A stretch of 64,000 bases of DNA from Strongylocentrotus purpuratus (Eukaryota > Echinodermata > Echinoidea > Camarodonta > Strongylocentrotidae): contig NW_022145611.1 in NCBI RefSeq assembly GCF_000002235.5, positions 17,891,633 to 17,955,632 of the forward strand, in the 5' to 3' direction. Below are positions 27,092 to 39,300 of the stretch, one piece after another. Position 1 is the first letter of the stretch. Each line of letters begins with the position of its first letter. Under the pieces are notes generated by a model. The model saw only the letters and a list, made by a program, of their open reading frames with translations. It ran no database searches and had not been told where the DNA came from. The translations under genes were made by a program, and so were the position numbers.

Positions 27092-30000
27092 ACTCTCTCT
27101 CTCTCTCTTTATTCCTCACCATCTCAACTATATTTGATAATAAACTTTACACTCTAAATTTCTTGATGTACCGTACGTGCAAGAAGAATCAGACATTTGA
27201 AACATTCCTTATTTCTTTCAGAAGATATTCACACTTTAAAAAGTACTTCAAGGAATTTTACAGGTTTTGTCAGCTTCTATTTCTCTTGTCTAAGGACTAT
27301 TTCCTTGACAACTTTCAGAAGATATCCACTTTCATTCAAATGTGAAATTGGCTAGTGTTTGAAATATGTTTCTCATCATATGTTTGGCATTTTTTCTTGA
27401 ACCACGATACATGCGAATCCAAACCTAGTGATCCAACCAGGAAACATGAGAGCAAAAACGTGCATGTAATCTGCGTTAATCATTAAACAGGCCCTCTCTC
27501 CCAGGTATTCAGTGAAATACTTGCATCCAAATTTATTGAGCAAATTAGCAATGCATGCTGAAGTGCTGTACTCTCTCTCACCAGTGAGATAGATATCACT
27601 GTGCTCATGCATTAATGGTCATTCAAATTGAATGAGGTAAAGCTGAGGGTCTGCTAGGACTCTCGGCAGTGGTAAAAGAGGGCGGGATAACAGTTTGGAG
27701 CAGGGTCATGAGGGCCGTGGCGTGCCAACCAACGTCATTGAAGTTGAAGTAGAGGCTGTCGTCAGCACTGGTGGAGTGGTAGTCTGAATGGGGAACAAGA
27801 AGGCTCTTTGTGAGTGTTGGAAAACATGCCAATGGCAAAAGTAGAAGTAGTTTGGAGCGGGTGAAGAACTAGGGGAAGAAGGGAAAAAAGCGATTGTGTA
27901 GAGAGAAAGAGTGGACTTGAAGCAGGCTGTACCAGGGACAGGAGGTTGTTAGTGTCGGGGAGTTGTTGTGGTGAGGGCTCGGGAAGGACTCCTTCACGCG
28001 CCGTACAAGGGCTGTTATGATAAGAACTGGTCGAGAGCAACAGGGAAAAGTATAGAGAGAGTTTTGAGATCAGATGAATATGAGGAGGATGGGTTATCGA
28101 GCCGGGGTTTGAAGTATGACTAGTATGAAAGTAGAAGGTACCTGAGAGGGTGAGTGGGCATGACATGAGAGTCGCTGGTGAGTTTTGGAGGGCTCTATAA
28201 GATGGGCTTGGAGAGGGAGGGAGAGAGGAGGGGAACTGGTTAGCATCAAGTACCCTAGTCGTAGAGCTAGTTTTTGGAGTAGGTGATCGGGTATAAAATT
28301 CTCTGGCTGAAGCTGGGCTTCAGCATTGTAAGCAGTGGCCTTTCCACAGTCTGGTCCTAGCGAGTTTCATGCTAGAAATTTTTACTGAAGTTTAGGGAAA
28401 TTTTGAACTTTTGGATGATACCAGGAATTTTAAGGAAAGTATTAGCTGGGAGGTGATTTGAACTGGGTGAAACTACTTTGTATGTGTATTACCACTGCAC
28501 CTTACTTGAAGACGAAGACTCCTGTACATTGAGGTATGTTAGCTTGTATTGATTATATGTTCATGTGCGAAAGTATTCTGTAGTGTGGGGTGTTTGGTAC
28601 CGAGAACGTAAGCCCATAAATGTGAAACGAGAAGAAGCTGCCTGAAACTGGGCCTCGATCCACTCTCCCAGTAGTAAGACAGGGGTACCAATCCTTGGGG
28701 CTATGATGCAATGCCCCCCGCCCACCCCCTCCCCCCATATAATAATTATTAGATGGATATATGACTGTTTAATAATATTTGCTTCCAGTCAATGTGCCAC
28801 CCCCCCCCCCTTCTCAAAATGGATCAATAGCTTTGCAGGTATTTGATTGTCTTTCAAAACATGACACTCCCCTAGCAGCTAGTGCACCACTCATAGAGAT
28901 ACATGTACTAAAGTGCAAAGCAGCTTGTGCACAGAGGTGGTACCTTGCTTCATATACATGGAGTGTATGTATTTGCTAGTACTTGCCACATCCATTCCAT
29001 GCCCTGTACTATAGTCCTGATTATCTAAGTAATCATTTTATTATCATTGAGCAATATTAGACCCAATGTTGATTGAAGTTGTAAGTTTGTTTAGTGTTAG
29101 AAATTGACCACAAGCAACTGTTGCTGGTGCATGTGGCATGCAGCCTTACTGAGAAGTTCTCCCTAGTAGAGAATTTTTAGTAACTTGAAATTTCAAGAAA
29201 GTCCATTAAAGGTACTATGTCCCTTTTGCAGCCAAACTAAAATGCTGTAGAACTTTGCAGGAATTATGAATATGTCATGTATGTCCTATCTGTGAAATTT
29301 AAACGTTAGCAGTGTCCTAATATTCAAATTATGCAAGGAAACCCGTTTACTTGCTAGACTTCACTGTCAGACACTATTGAGTGACTGACTGGCTTTTTTC
29401 TTCTTTGGTAATAACATACATGAAAAGAGTTGTAAAGGGTACATGAGCATTTGTCTACATCAATAACCCACTTCTTGTGATGGCCAAGATTAAACTGATT
29501 GAATCTTTGCCCAGCATAAAACGTATGATCATTCGGTACAATTGTCTGAAAATCAAGACTATTACTTTTGGGCTCTATAGCCCTAAAGTCGATTTGACAA
29601 CTCATAGTCATTACTTTCCCACTTGCAGACATTTTCAAGCCCCACCTTTTTTAGGGAAGTTCTAAATTAGTATTATCTTTCAAATGCAGTTGGAATTTAA
29701 CTTTTTCATTTTTTTGGCCTGCAAATGGGACATAGTACCTTTAACAAGATGTTTCAAGAAAGTCCATTAACAAGATATTTCAAGAACAAAACTGCATACG
29801 TAGGTTTGAATTACAATATCCTGTACTTGGCAGCAAATTTGATAAAGCTATCAGATCTAAAAATGAGTCGGTAATCACCCATATGACCTACAGAGTATGA
29901 AAATTACATAACGACTTCCATCTCTAGTGCTACATGTACGTGAGATCATTTAATGGCACACATAATTATACGTGATGAGAACAAATTGAAGTCAAAGACC

Positions 30001-33000
30001 CCGTCAGAAACTCTCTTCAGTGTGTATTTGTAGATGCTAGCTACAGATAAATTTTGCCCTATTTCGGTCAATTTAGAAGACAGTATTCTAAAATAGCAAT
30101 CTGTCGACTATAATGTCTCCCCTAGACTCTTACTTTAATTTAAGGTCCCCAAGGTATCTGATGAGATAGTTAGATGTGACTAATGGTTATCAGACCACTC
30201 TACATGTATGTTGATCTGACCTCGATGAAACTACCCTCAATTGACACCTAGAATTAATGTTCACCATCCATGCAGGGATTCGATGTTGGTTTCTTCGTAA
30301 AGGAGGATGGTTTTTTAAGACCAACAACAAATGTGATTCATGGGGTGGTTCCAGGACTTACACAAAAAGAGCAATAGAGGCTGATACTACTAGAATTGCA
30401 GCTACTGTGTAATATGAAAACAAAGCTGAGTTGTTTTCATGAAATAACATTGTGAAAGAAACCGTCTTGAAAGCCTGTGGGAAAAGATTGATCATGCAGT
30501 ACATGAGAATCGATGTATAACTATGGGTTTTTTGAAATGATCAAATTGATGAGAAAATGACCCAATCTTGCTGAAAATTACATGCACTGCACACTGAAAG
30601 GTACATGAAAATACACATGAATATTTGGTCTAAACTTTTCAACTGTTTTCAAATTCTAAATATGGGGACATACAGAGAGCAGATGTTTTCAGCTCACATG
30701 CCTATTATATAAATGATATTCTTCTTAAGTGTAATAAAAGAAGGAGAAAGCTCATGAATTATGTCATCTTTAAAAGAACTCATTCTTCTCTTTCAACCAA
30801 TCTTAACATTTTGACATCTTGAGTAGATTTTATGGCTTTCCATACTTTTCTCTCTCTCTCTTAGTTCAAAATATATTATGATATATAATTTATATTTTTC
30901 AGCTTTTTACACTTGTTATTCGTTGCCTAGAGGCCAGGAGTCGACTGTATAGAAATACAGTAATGCTTTTATTAATGCTGTAAGAGGAATGTGAATCCAT
31001 ATGTGAAAAACATGAGGTAAAAGGAAGCCCTTTTTGCTTGCTCTCTCTCATTCTCCAAATGCATTTATGCATGCAGCCTGCATTTTATTTCTGATTTTTT
31101 AATGAATTTTTGACTATCAATTTCATAAAGAAAATAAAAGACGCTGCTATGATGGGAAATATAGCAAAGCAATTATTTTCATATTTTACGGAATTCACAA
31201 ATTATGTTTCCATAATCTTCATAATTTAGGAGTTTGAATTTTCATCTTGATATCATAACACAATTGTTGTATTAAAATGTGCTGCTAAGACATAGACGAG
31301 CTAAATAGCTTCATTACTGTGTCAGTAACCTGTTGATGAAAGCAACTATACATCAAAATAAAGGAGTCTTTATATACATTGTACATTTAAATTGCTGAAA
31401 CTTCTCCAGCTATCTCCAAGCTCTCTAGCTAGCTGGAATTCTTATCCCCTCGTTTTGCGCTGCATGATAGTATACACATCCCCCAAGCTATTCTCGGGCA
31501 TTGAGATGCTGGCCCGGGATCGGAACCCTCACATTCGTCTCACGCTTCAACTGAAGAGGTCCTCGTGCAGTGAGCCACTATCTCCTTTCAATACCATTGC
31601 CATGACAACCACGGTATAGGACGCAAGTCGGATGATGGGTATCGGGGAGGAGAGGAAATCAGATTCAACCGGGCACAAACCTCATCGTCAAAAGTCAGGA
31701 AGATGGAAAGGAAAAGGGCTATTGCGTTCCTGGTTCTAGAAAAAAAAAAGCAGTTTATCGAGGCTATTTTGTTTGTGAGAGATGGGCTATACATATAATC
31801 TTCATTGCGATAAGATGGAAGATAAGATTGGCACTGAAGGAACACTATAAAACAATATGCTTAGGACTTCAACAAGTGTATTGCTCAGCTATTTTGTTTC
31901 TGTCTTTGCTTGGTTTCAATTTTGGTTGTATTGGGATTATTAAGTTCAAAAGAAAGCTAAAGGTTCATTAAAGGTTAAAGTAATTATATAAGATTAAAAG
32001 TTGCTGTGTTTTGGTCCAGGACTAAATTTAAGTGCTGGTATTGGAAAGTTTTAGAAAGAACGTAAATCATATATACATTATTTTGCTCTAAATTTACATC
32101 CTGGGGATTTTCCTTTATCTTGTTGTACTGTTAAGGGAATGTTCCAGTTTAAATATTTCTCTAATTTTTTTGTAATATTATTGCCAGGAGGATAACTATT
32201 AAAACAAAATTTGAATTACATGGGAATATATTTTAAAAGGTGGAATCTACAGAGGTTTTTAAAGCTTGTTTGAAAATTGAATTCCACAATTTGAAAAAAG
32301 GGTGTACCTGTATTAAATTAAAGCATACATTACACAAGAGCACTTTGCGTGAGCCTTACCAATATTTTATTTTCCTAATTACTGTATCTTATTCTTCAAC
32401 TCGGCTACATGTACATGGAAGCAAAATTAAAAATGTAAAAACTCATGTCTTGAACACTCTTATAATATGGAACTATAACATAAAAGTCTTAATCTGAGTG
32501 TTGTACAGTTAACAATATCATGCCCCTTGTAAATTTGATTTTGATTTTTTTTTTTTTTTGGGGGGGGGGGTTGGGTTAGGTACCTCAAGAATGAAAGGTG
32601 TACTGGTTGAATTAGGGTCTTTGTTGATTACTTTTAGATGTATTCTTTAATATGTCACATTTTCAATAAATATAAATCAGGACATAACAGTTTTTTTTAC
32701 ATACTTGAACAAATTAAAAAAAATTGGTGAGGGTATGATTAATTCAGTTAACTGTTAATGTTATATTCTAACTGTAAATGCTACATACAAGAACATAACA
32801 TTTGAAGTACATGGTAGTATATGTTCTACTGGTATGGGAAAGGATGCTTGAGTTACACAAGTTCAGATTTTCTGCCAAACTTTATATTGTTTTTTAAAAA
32901 GAAGCACAGCAAAGTGTGTAGGACCCACTTTGAAAATGTATGCACATTTAAGTTATGAATGTTAATGAGGATTACAACAATGTAATAGATATATCCAGTG

Positions 33001-33290
33001 TGCAGATGTTCACTTTGCAGGTGTTCACTCTGCCATTTTTAGCATAGGCTGCTGAACCCGTGCTGGTATCTCCTTGGTCTTATCATGGGAGAAACGGTTC
33101 TCATCAGGTGGGAGAAATAAGGGGGGGGGGGGGTAAAATGACGGAGCAAATCACGTTTTGGAGGAGTTTATCCCCCCCCCCCCCCCCTCCCCCCTCCCTC
33201 TTTGGGTTCTTCCCAATGTTAGCCATTGAGGGTTGATAATCTTTTCACTGCATTTTCTTTCCTTTTTTTCCTCCCCCTTCTCGCTCGCTT

Positions 33291-33331
<41 letters not shown>

Positions 33332-36300
33332 CTTTTGTTATTTAATTGGCGATGGCCCCTATATCCCCTTTGTGCTAGGCCTATGCATCTAACATAAATG
33401 CTTCTTTTTCTTGTAATTCTTATTCCTTCACTTTTATAATTTCTATTAATTGGGTGGAATGGAGCTGTTTACACTGACAGATAACATTGCTTTTATGTCA
33501 AAAGCAATACAGAGATGTGTTTATGTCATCTTACATAGTCAGAAATAATCTTAACATTTTATCTTAATTTACTGAAGATCCTTTCTGTGTCCAGAAAAAA
33601 TGTTCAAAATATAATATGCAAACTTGTGTTGTTGTTTCTTGTATTATATTATTCAACGAAACTTCCATGGCTCATATTTTTGCCTTAAAAAATTGTCCAG
33701 GAAATTACGTGAACGCAAAGTGGGCGCGTGTGCACTCGCTTGGCCCAAGAGAAGGAGAATGTTTTGCTTGTGTTGTTGTTTCTTGTATTATATTGTTCAA
33801 CGAACTTCCATGGCTCATATTTTTGCCTTAAAAAATTGTCCAGGAAATTACGTGAACGCAAAGTGGGCGCGTGTGCACTCGCTTGGCCCAAGAGAAGGAG
33901 AATGTTTTGCTGGTTGGTAGAACTGAACCTTGAAATTTTCTGCCGTGAAGTGGCTTGAAGAGGCCCTAGTCCTGGCGCCTGATATCAGCTTTCAGCCCCG
34001 TTGCTATGGGGATGAGAAGAAGGGCAGGGCGAGAGAAAGTAGAATGACTTGGGGCAGTTCTAAGCACCAGTATTGATGACAATCGTTTTGTCTTTCTCTC
34101 TATCTCTTTCTCTCCTCCCTTACTCGCCAATTTTTTCAGTGCTTGATGTCCTGGTAAATCTTGAAAGTTAAAAGATAATGCAAAACATTTAAGTATAAGT
34201 ATTTATGGACTTCCATATTTTTTTTTTTTTTCATTCTGTTTCTGCTGTTTCCTTTTTTTTCTTTTCTCAACAATACCGTGTATTGTGGGTTGACGTTCAT
34301 AAGGCTAATTGTCCTTTTTGTTAACCCCACATTCCCATAACATTTTGTTTGCTCCTTCTCTTTGTATTTTTCTTGTTATCGATCTTTTTTCTGTATAGCA
34401 TGTTTGTATGTTTAATGTTTTTTATGGATAATGAAATAAATGAAATGGTTCAGTTTTCAGGGAAATATACTAAGATATTTCTTTGCATTATTTGTTATCC
34501 TACATGTATATGCTCTTTCTAAAATATATTTTTAATTCATACATATTTCATTTGTTGTTTAGTGCATAGTACCATTTGTATTAAGATTCATATTCCAGAC
34601 ATTCTCAATGGTTACAGTGTCGATCTCACAGGCCGTTTGACAACTTTCCTTAAGGTTCACTAGATCAAACTTCTTTTAAAAGAAATCCCAATTTTTGATA
34701 TTAAATGCAATATATTTATTACATATACAGGGGTTTTATTTGAATAAATTTACAAGAATGATATATTGAAGGTGATTTTAAAGACCGTCAATACTACTGG
34801 GCCAGAAGGAATTAGACCACCCAGCCAGGTCACTGACAGGTGGCTATCTCATCAACTCAGCTCTCAACTAACATAAGAAAAAGAGGATCATGGGGGACCA
34901 ACAGGCACCGATTGGGGAAGTTTTTTATATAGAAGGAGCATGTAGCTAGTTAGCTACAAGTAGGACAGTGGGGCTTTAAAGAAAATATATTCTTCAAAAT
35001 GGAAGTTTACAATTATTTACAAAGGTGTTAATTGATTTGCAAACTAATTAAAAATTGGATTTTACAAACTTTAAAGACTTGTCGCCTTTTTATCCTCAAT
35101 AGGATATTCTTTCACTAGCTTTTTCTGAAATTAGCAAGATACCAAGGTGGACAGTCCCTTCCATCTTGAGACCCTGCATTGCTTTGAATAAAGTACAGTG
35201 TAGTAAATATTCCAATTTTGTATCATCTCGTCCTTTCCTCCCAGAAATCAACAGTCCAACCTAGGATGGAACCGCAACCAGCAATCGCAGGGTCAGGCCT
35301 ACCACCAGAACCAGCCCCGCTCCCATAGCTATGGGGCACATAATAACCAAGGTTATGGTGGTTATAACCAGCAGCAGCAGGGCTATGGGGGACAGAGTCA
35401 GCAACGACAAGGAGGAGGAGGAGGAAATAGCTATGGCAACAGAGACAACAGGAATCAAGGATGGCAGGTGAGTTATGGATATTAAATATCAAGATGAAAG
35501 CGGGAGGAAGTAAAGTATATGAATCTAGGAAAGAATGAAGTAATAATAATAATAATAGTACATAATATTTATAAGGCGCCAAATCCTATAGACAATCAAA
35601 TGCTTGAGGCGCAGCTTGTGCAAAAGATGAAATAAATGATAAATATATACAAACGTGCAATAGGAAAGGTACAGACATGAAAGGTAATGGTAATCAATTA
35701 TAGCTAAATTAAACAGATATTTCTTAAGATTGTTTTTAACACTTCAGCAGAACTGCTATTTTTAATCATAAATATTAAAGACTTACTGCATTTGCCTTTT
35801 CGCTTGCTCATGCTAATTTATCTACAATTTCTTTTTAGATACATGTATGACATTTTTTATGCCTCCGTTACGAAGTAGCCGGAGGCATTATGTTTTCGGG
35901 TTGTCCGTCCGTCCGTCCGTACGTCCCGTTCTCGTGATCGCGTTATCTGAAGAACCGATTGACGGATTCCTGCCAAACTTTGGTCATGTATGTATCTTGC
36001 AGAGCCGATGAACTGATTAGATTTGGGGGTCACGAGGTCAAAGGTCAAAGGTCACAGGGCTCATTATGTATGCAAAAACAGCTCGTGATCGCGTTATCTG
36101 AAGAACCGATTGATGGATTCCTGCCAAACTTTGGTCATGTATGTATCTTGCAGAGCCGATGAACTGATTAGATTTTGGGGTCACGAGGTCAAAGGTCAAA
36201 GGTCACAGGGCTCATTATGTATGCAAAAACAGCTTGTGATCGCGTTATCTCAAGAACCGATTGATGGATTCCTGCCAAACTTAGGTCATGTATGTATCTT

Positions 36301-39300
36301 GCAGAGCCAATGAACTGAGTAGATTCTTGGGTCATGAGGTCAAAGGTCAAAGGTCATGGGCTCATTATGTATGCAAAAATAGCTTGTGAACGCATTCTCA
36401 TTAGAACTGACAGATGGATTACTATTTAACTCGGGACATCTTGCGGAGCCAATGAACTGAGTAGATGTTAGGGTCATGAGGTCAAAGATCAAAGGGTCAT
36501 ATATGTATATGAGAAATTGCTTGTAATCACGATATTCTGAGAACCTGTTAATGGATTACAATTGAACTTGAATTTGAAAAATTTCTTCTGTTTTGGTTTG
36601 TAAATTGCTCTATGACGGAGGCATCATTTCGACTGCGCGCAGTCGAAGTTCCATCTAGTTTATTATGTGACAGAAATCAAGGTCATCCTTATTTTCTTCA
36701 TGCTTAAAGGGATGTCCACCCCCCCCCCCCCTAATGTAAAGTTGGTTTTAATGGAAACAGAGAAAGTATAAATATGTATCAGTGAAAAACTGAGTGAAAT
36801 CTGTTTAAAGATAAGAAAGTTATGAATGTTTGAAGTTGCAAATGATCAACACAAATTTACCTCGGCTATAAAAGCTATCATGTTGAAAAATTTCTTTCCA
36901 TAAAGTAACATAAGCACAAACAATCTTGGATTTGGATTTCCTTGTGCTTCTTCTTGCTAAATATTTTGATATTCATTTGAATTGTAAACTTACAAGTGTA
37001 TGGCTTGGCTTATTTTGACATTTATGGTTTCCTTGTTTCCTTCACTTTCTTGTTGAGTAAATGAATAACAAATCTAGATCTGTTCAAGGTCTCCCTAGGA
37101 TTTGTCCTACTCCATATTTTTATAATCCTTTCAATTGTAAACTTGTGTATGGTTATATTTATTAGTAGTGCTATTTTAAGATTCAGGATTATCTGTTTAC
37201 TTTTTATTTGACTGAACAATCCAATTTCATTAAGGGTTGCCTTCTTATATTTCTTTCTGAATCTGTATAAAATCCTTTGGAATGAAAACTCAAGTATGTT
37301 CAGATTACTTTGTTCTTACTCTTACAAAATTGAGGGGTTTTCCATTTGTTTGGTGTTTTTTAAAACCAAAAGTAGATGAATCAAAATCTGTTCAGGGTTT
37401 TCTCTATCATTTTCCTTGCAAGTACTTTTTGTAATCCTTTTAAATGGAATCCTTTATATGCTCGCCCTTTTTTTGTAATACAATTATTGTAACATTTTTT
37501 TGGTTAACATAAATAAACAATTATAAATCCATTCAGGGTTCCCATGTGATTCTTCTTGTTATATCTCGCTGTAATTATTTGAAAAATAAATGTTTAAAGC
37601 TCAGCATTCCTTGTATTATTAGTTCAGATTTTTTCTCCCTGTTTTTTTTACATAAATAGACAATTCAAATATGTACAGGGTTTCCTAGAGGTCACTCCCA
37701 CCAGTGTAATAATCCCTTGAAAATGTAAATGTGTATAGATAGGTCTTTACTTTATTAACTTTACTATTATCTTCTCGTCTTCAAAATAAAATTGGCCTTG
37801 TTTCCCTTCTATCTCTCCGTTCACCTGATGCTTCATTCAGTGTAGAAGTGGGAGGAGGGGAGGAAGTAGTGTACTTCAAAAGGATATTACAAATATAATG
37901 AGCACTTCATGGATTCTAACTACTACATTAAAGTACCTCAAGGATAGTGTAGTGATAGTATCATCTAAAGTACTCTGGCCACTGGTTTAAAGGCAGAGTC
38001 TCACTTTGTACTAGAATGTCATTTGATAGTTGGAAAACCTTTTCCCGTCTTGATAGGTTGAAAATTATAATGAAATTTAGACAATTCAAGTAATTAGATG
38101 GTTATATCAGAGAGATTCATGAGGAATCTGCATTATATTTGTTAAAGTCAAGTAAAGCCAAATAATTAGCTTGATATTGCCATATTTGGAGAAAAAAAAT
38201 TGTGTTCATTTTTAGATCTTCTTAACAAATATTTTTTTTTGTGAGAAGACAGGGAATTATGTACAGACGAATGGAAATGTATGAGGATGTGCTGGTATTG
38301 TTCCAATAATCTGTAATTTAAATCTTTAGCAACTAAACCGCCCGAAACCACCCCTCCTTTTACTAACTGAACCGTCCATTTTCGTCCGTTTTCAACTCGC
38401 TGTAGTATCCTTCTATGGGGTCTACCGTGATAACATTACAGTATATGTGCGTAATCCTTGCGATGTCTAGAGTAGGATTCTGCATAGAAAAATACCACAT
38501 GTTTCATATTGTTCAGAACAATGTCAAAATGAGAGCAATATTGCAAGTTACATCCAGTGAGTAATAGGCCATTTTTACAAAATCTCTATTTGTTAATGGG
38601 TTAAGGTATGGCTACATTGTTATCTTACGTGATGCTGTTAATCATATCTAATATAATATTGGACCATAGAAACCAAGCTAATCAGCTATTAACCTGGCAT
38701 TAGCCCATTCCAACCAGCAGAAATACATGCATGCTACCTGTTCAATTTCAGCTTCTCATCTCCAATTACCAGCTACTTATCTTTATTAATTGACATGTAA
38801 CTGGGGTTGATCCTACTGTGATTTAGGAAGGCTGTAATCTAAGCTCATCCTGTTGAATTGTAAGGGTTGGTCCGCTTCCTGATTCTTATGATAGTTCTTG
38901 ATTTGTTGAAACTTGAAAGGGTAAATATCAGATTTACCAGTTCTGTGATCAGATTAACATAATCAGATTCCCAGATTTCACTCTCCCTTTAGTGATTGTA
39001 TTAGGGCTATGACTTTGTTGTTACATCACAGCTATCTCTGTGCAGCTTTGAGCTTCCTTTGTTCTAAGTTTAAACACACATTAATTAATCATCTGTAAAA
39101 GCTCATCCAGAGAAAACATACAATTGTACTGATTTCTTATGAAATAAACTGGAAAACATCAAGTTTAGATTAACGTGGAACAATGTGGAACAAAGATCTA
39201 ATACCTCCAAATACTTTCAAATTGAATTACATAATTGATTAAGCAGTTTTGCATGTAGCCAAGCTAAATTTTAGTTGCAAGATTTCATTGATTTTGCTTA

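Noticed and set aside
27762-28166. 134-codon Ser/Pro/Leu-rich frame on the - strand
   Set aside because: Follows from the purine-rich + strand; no start, splice or domain evidence.
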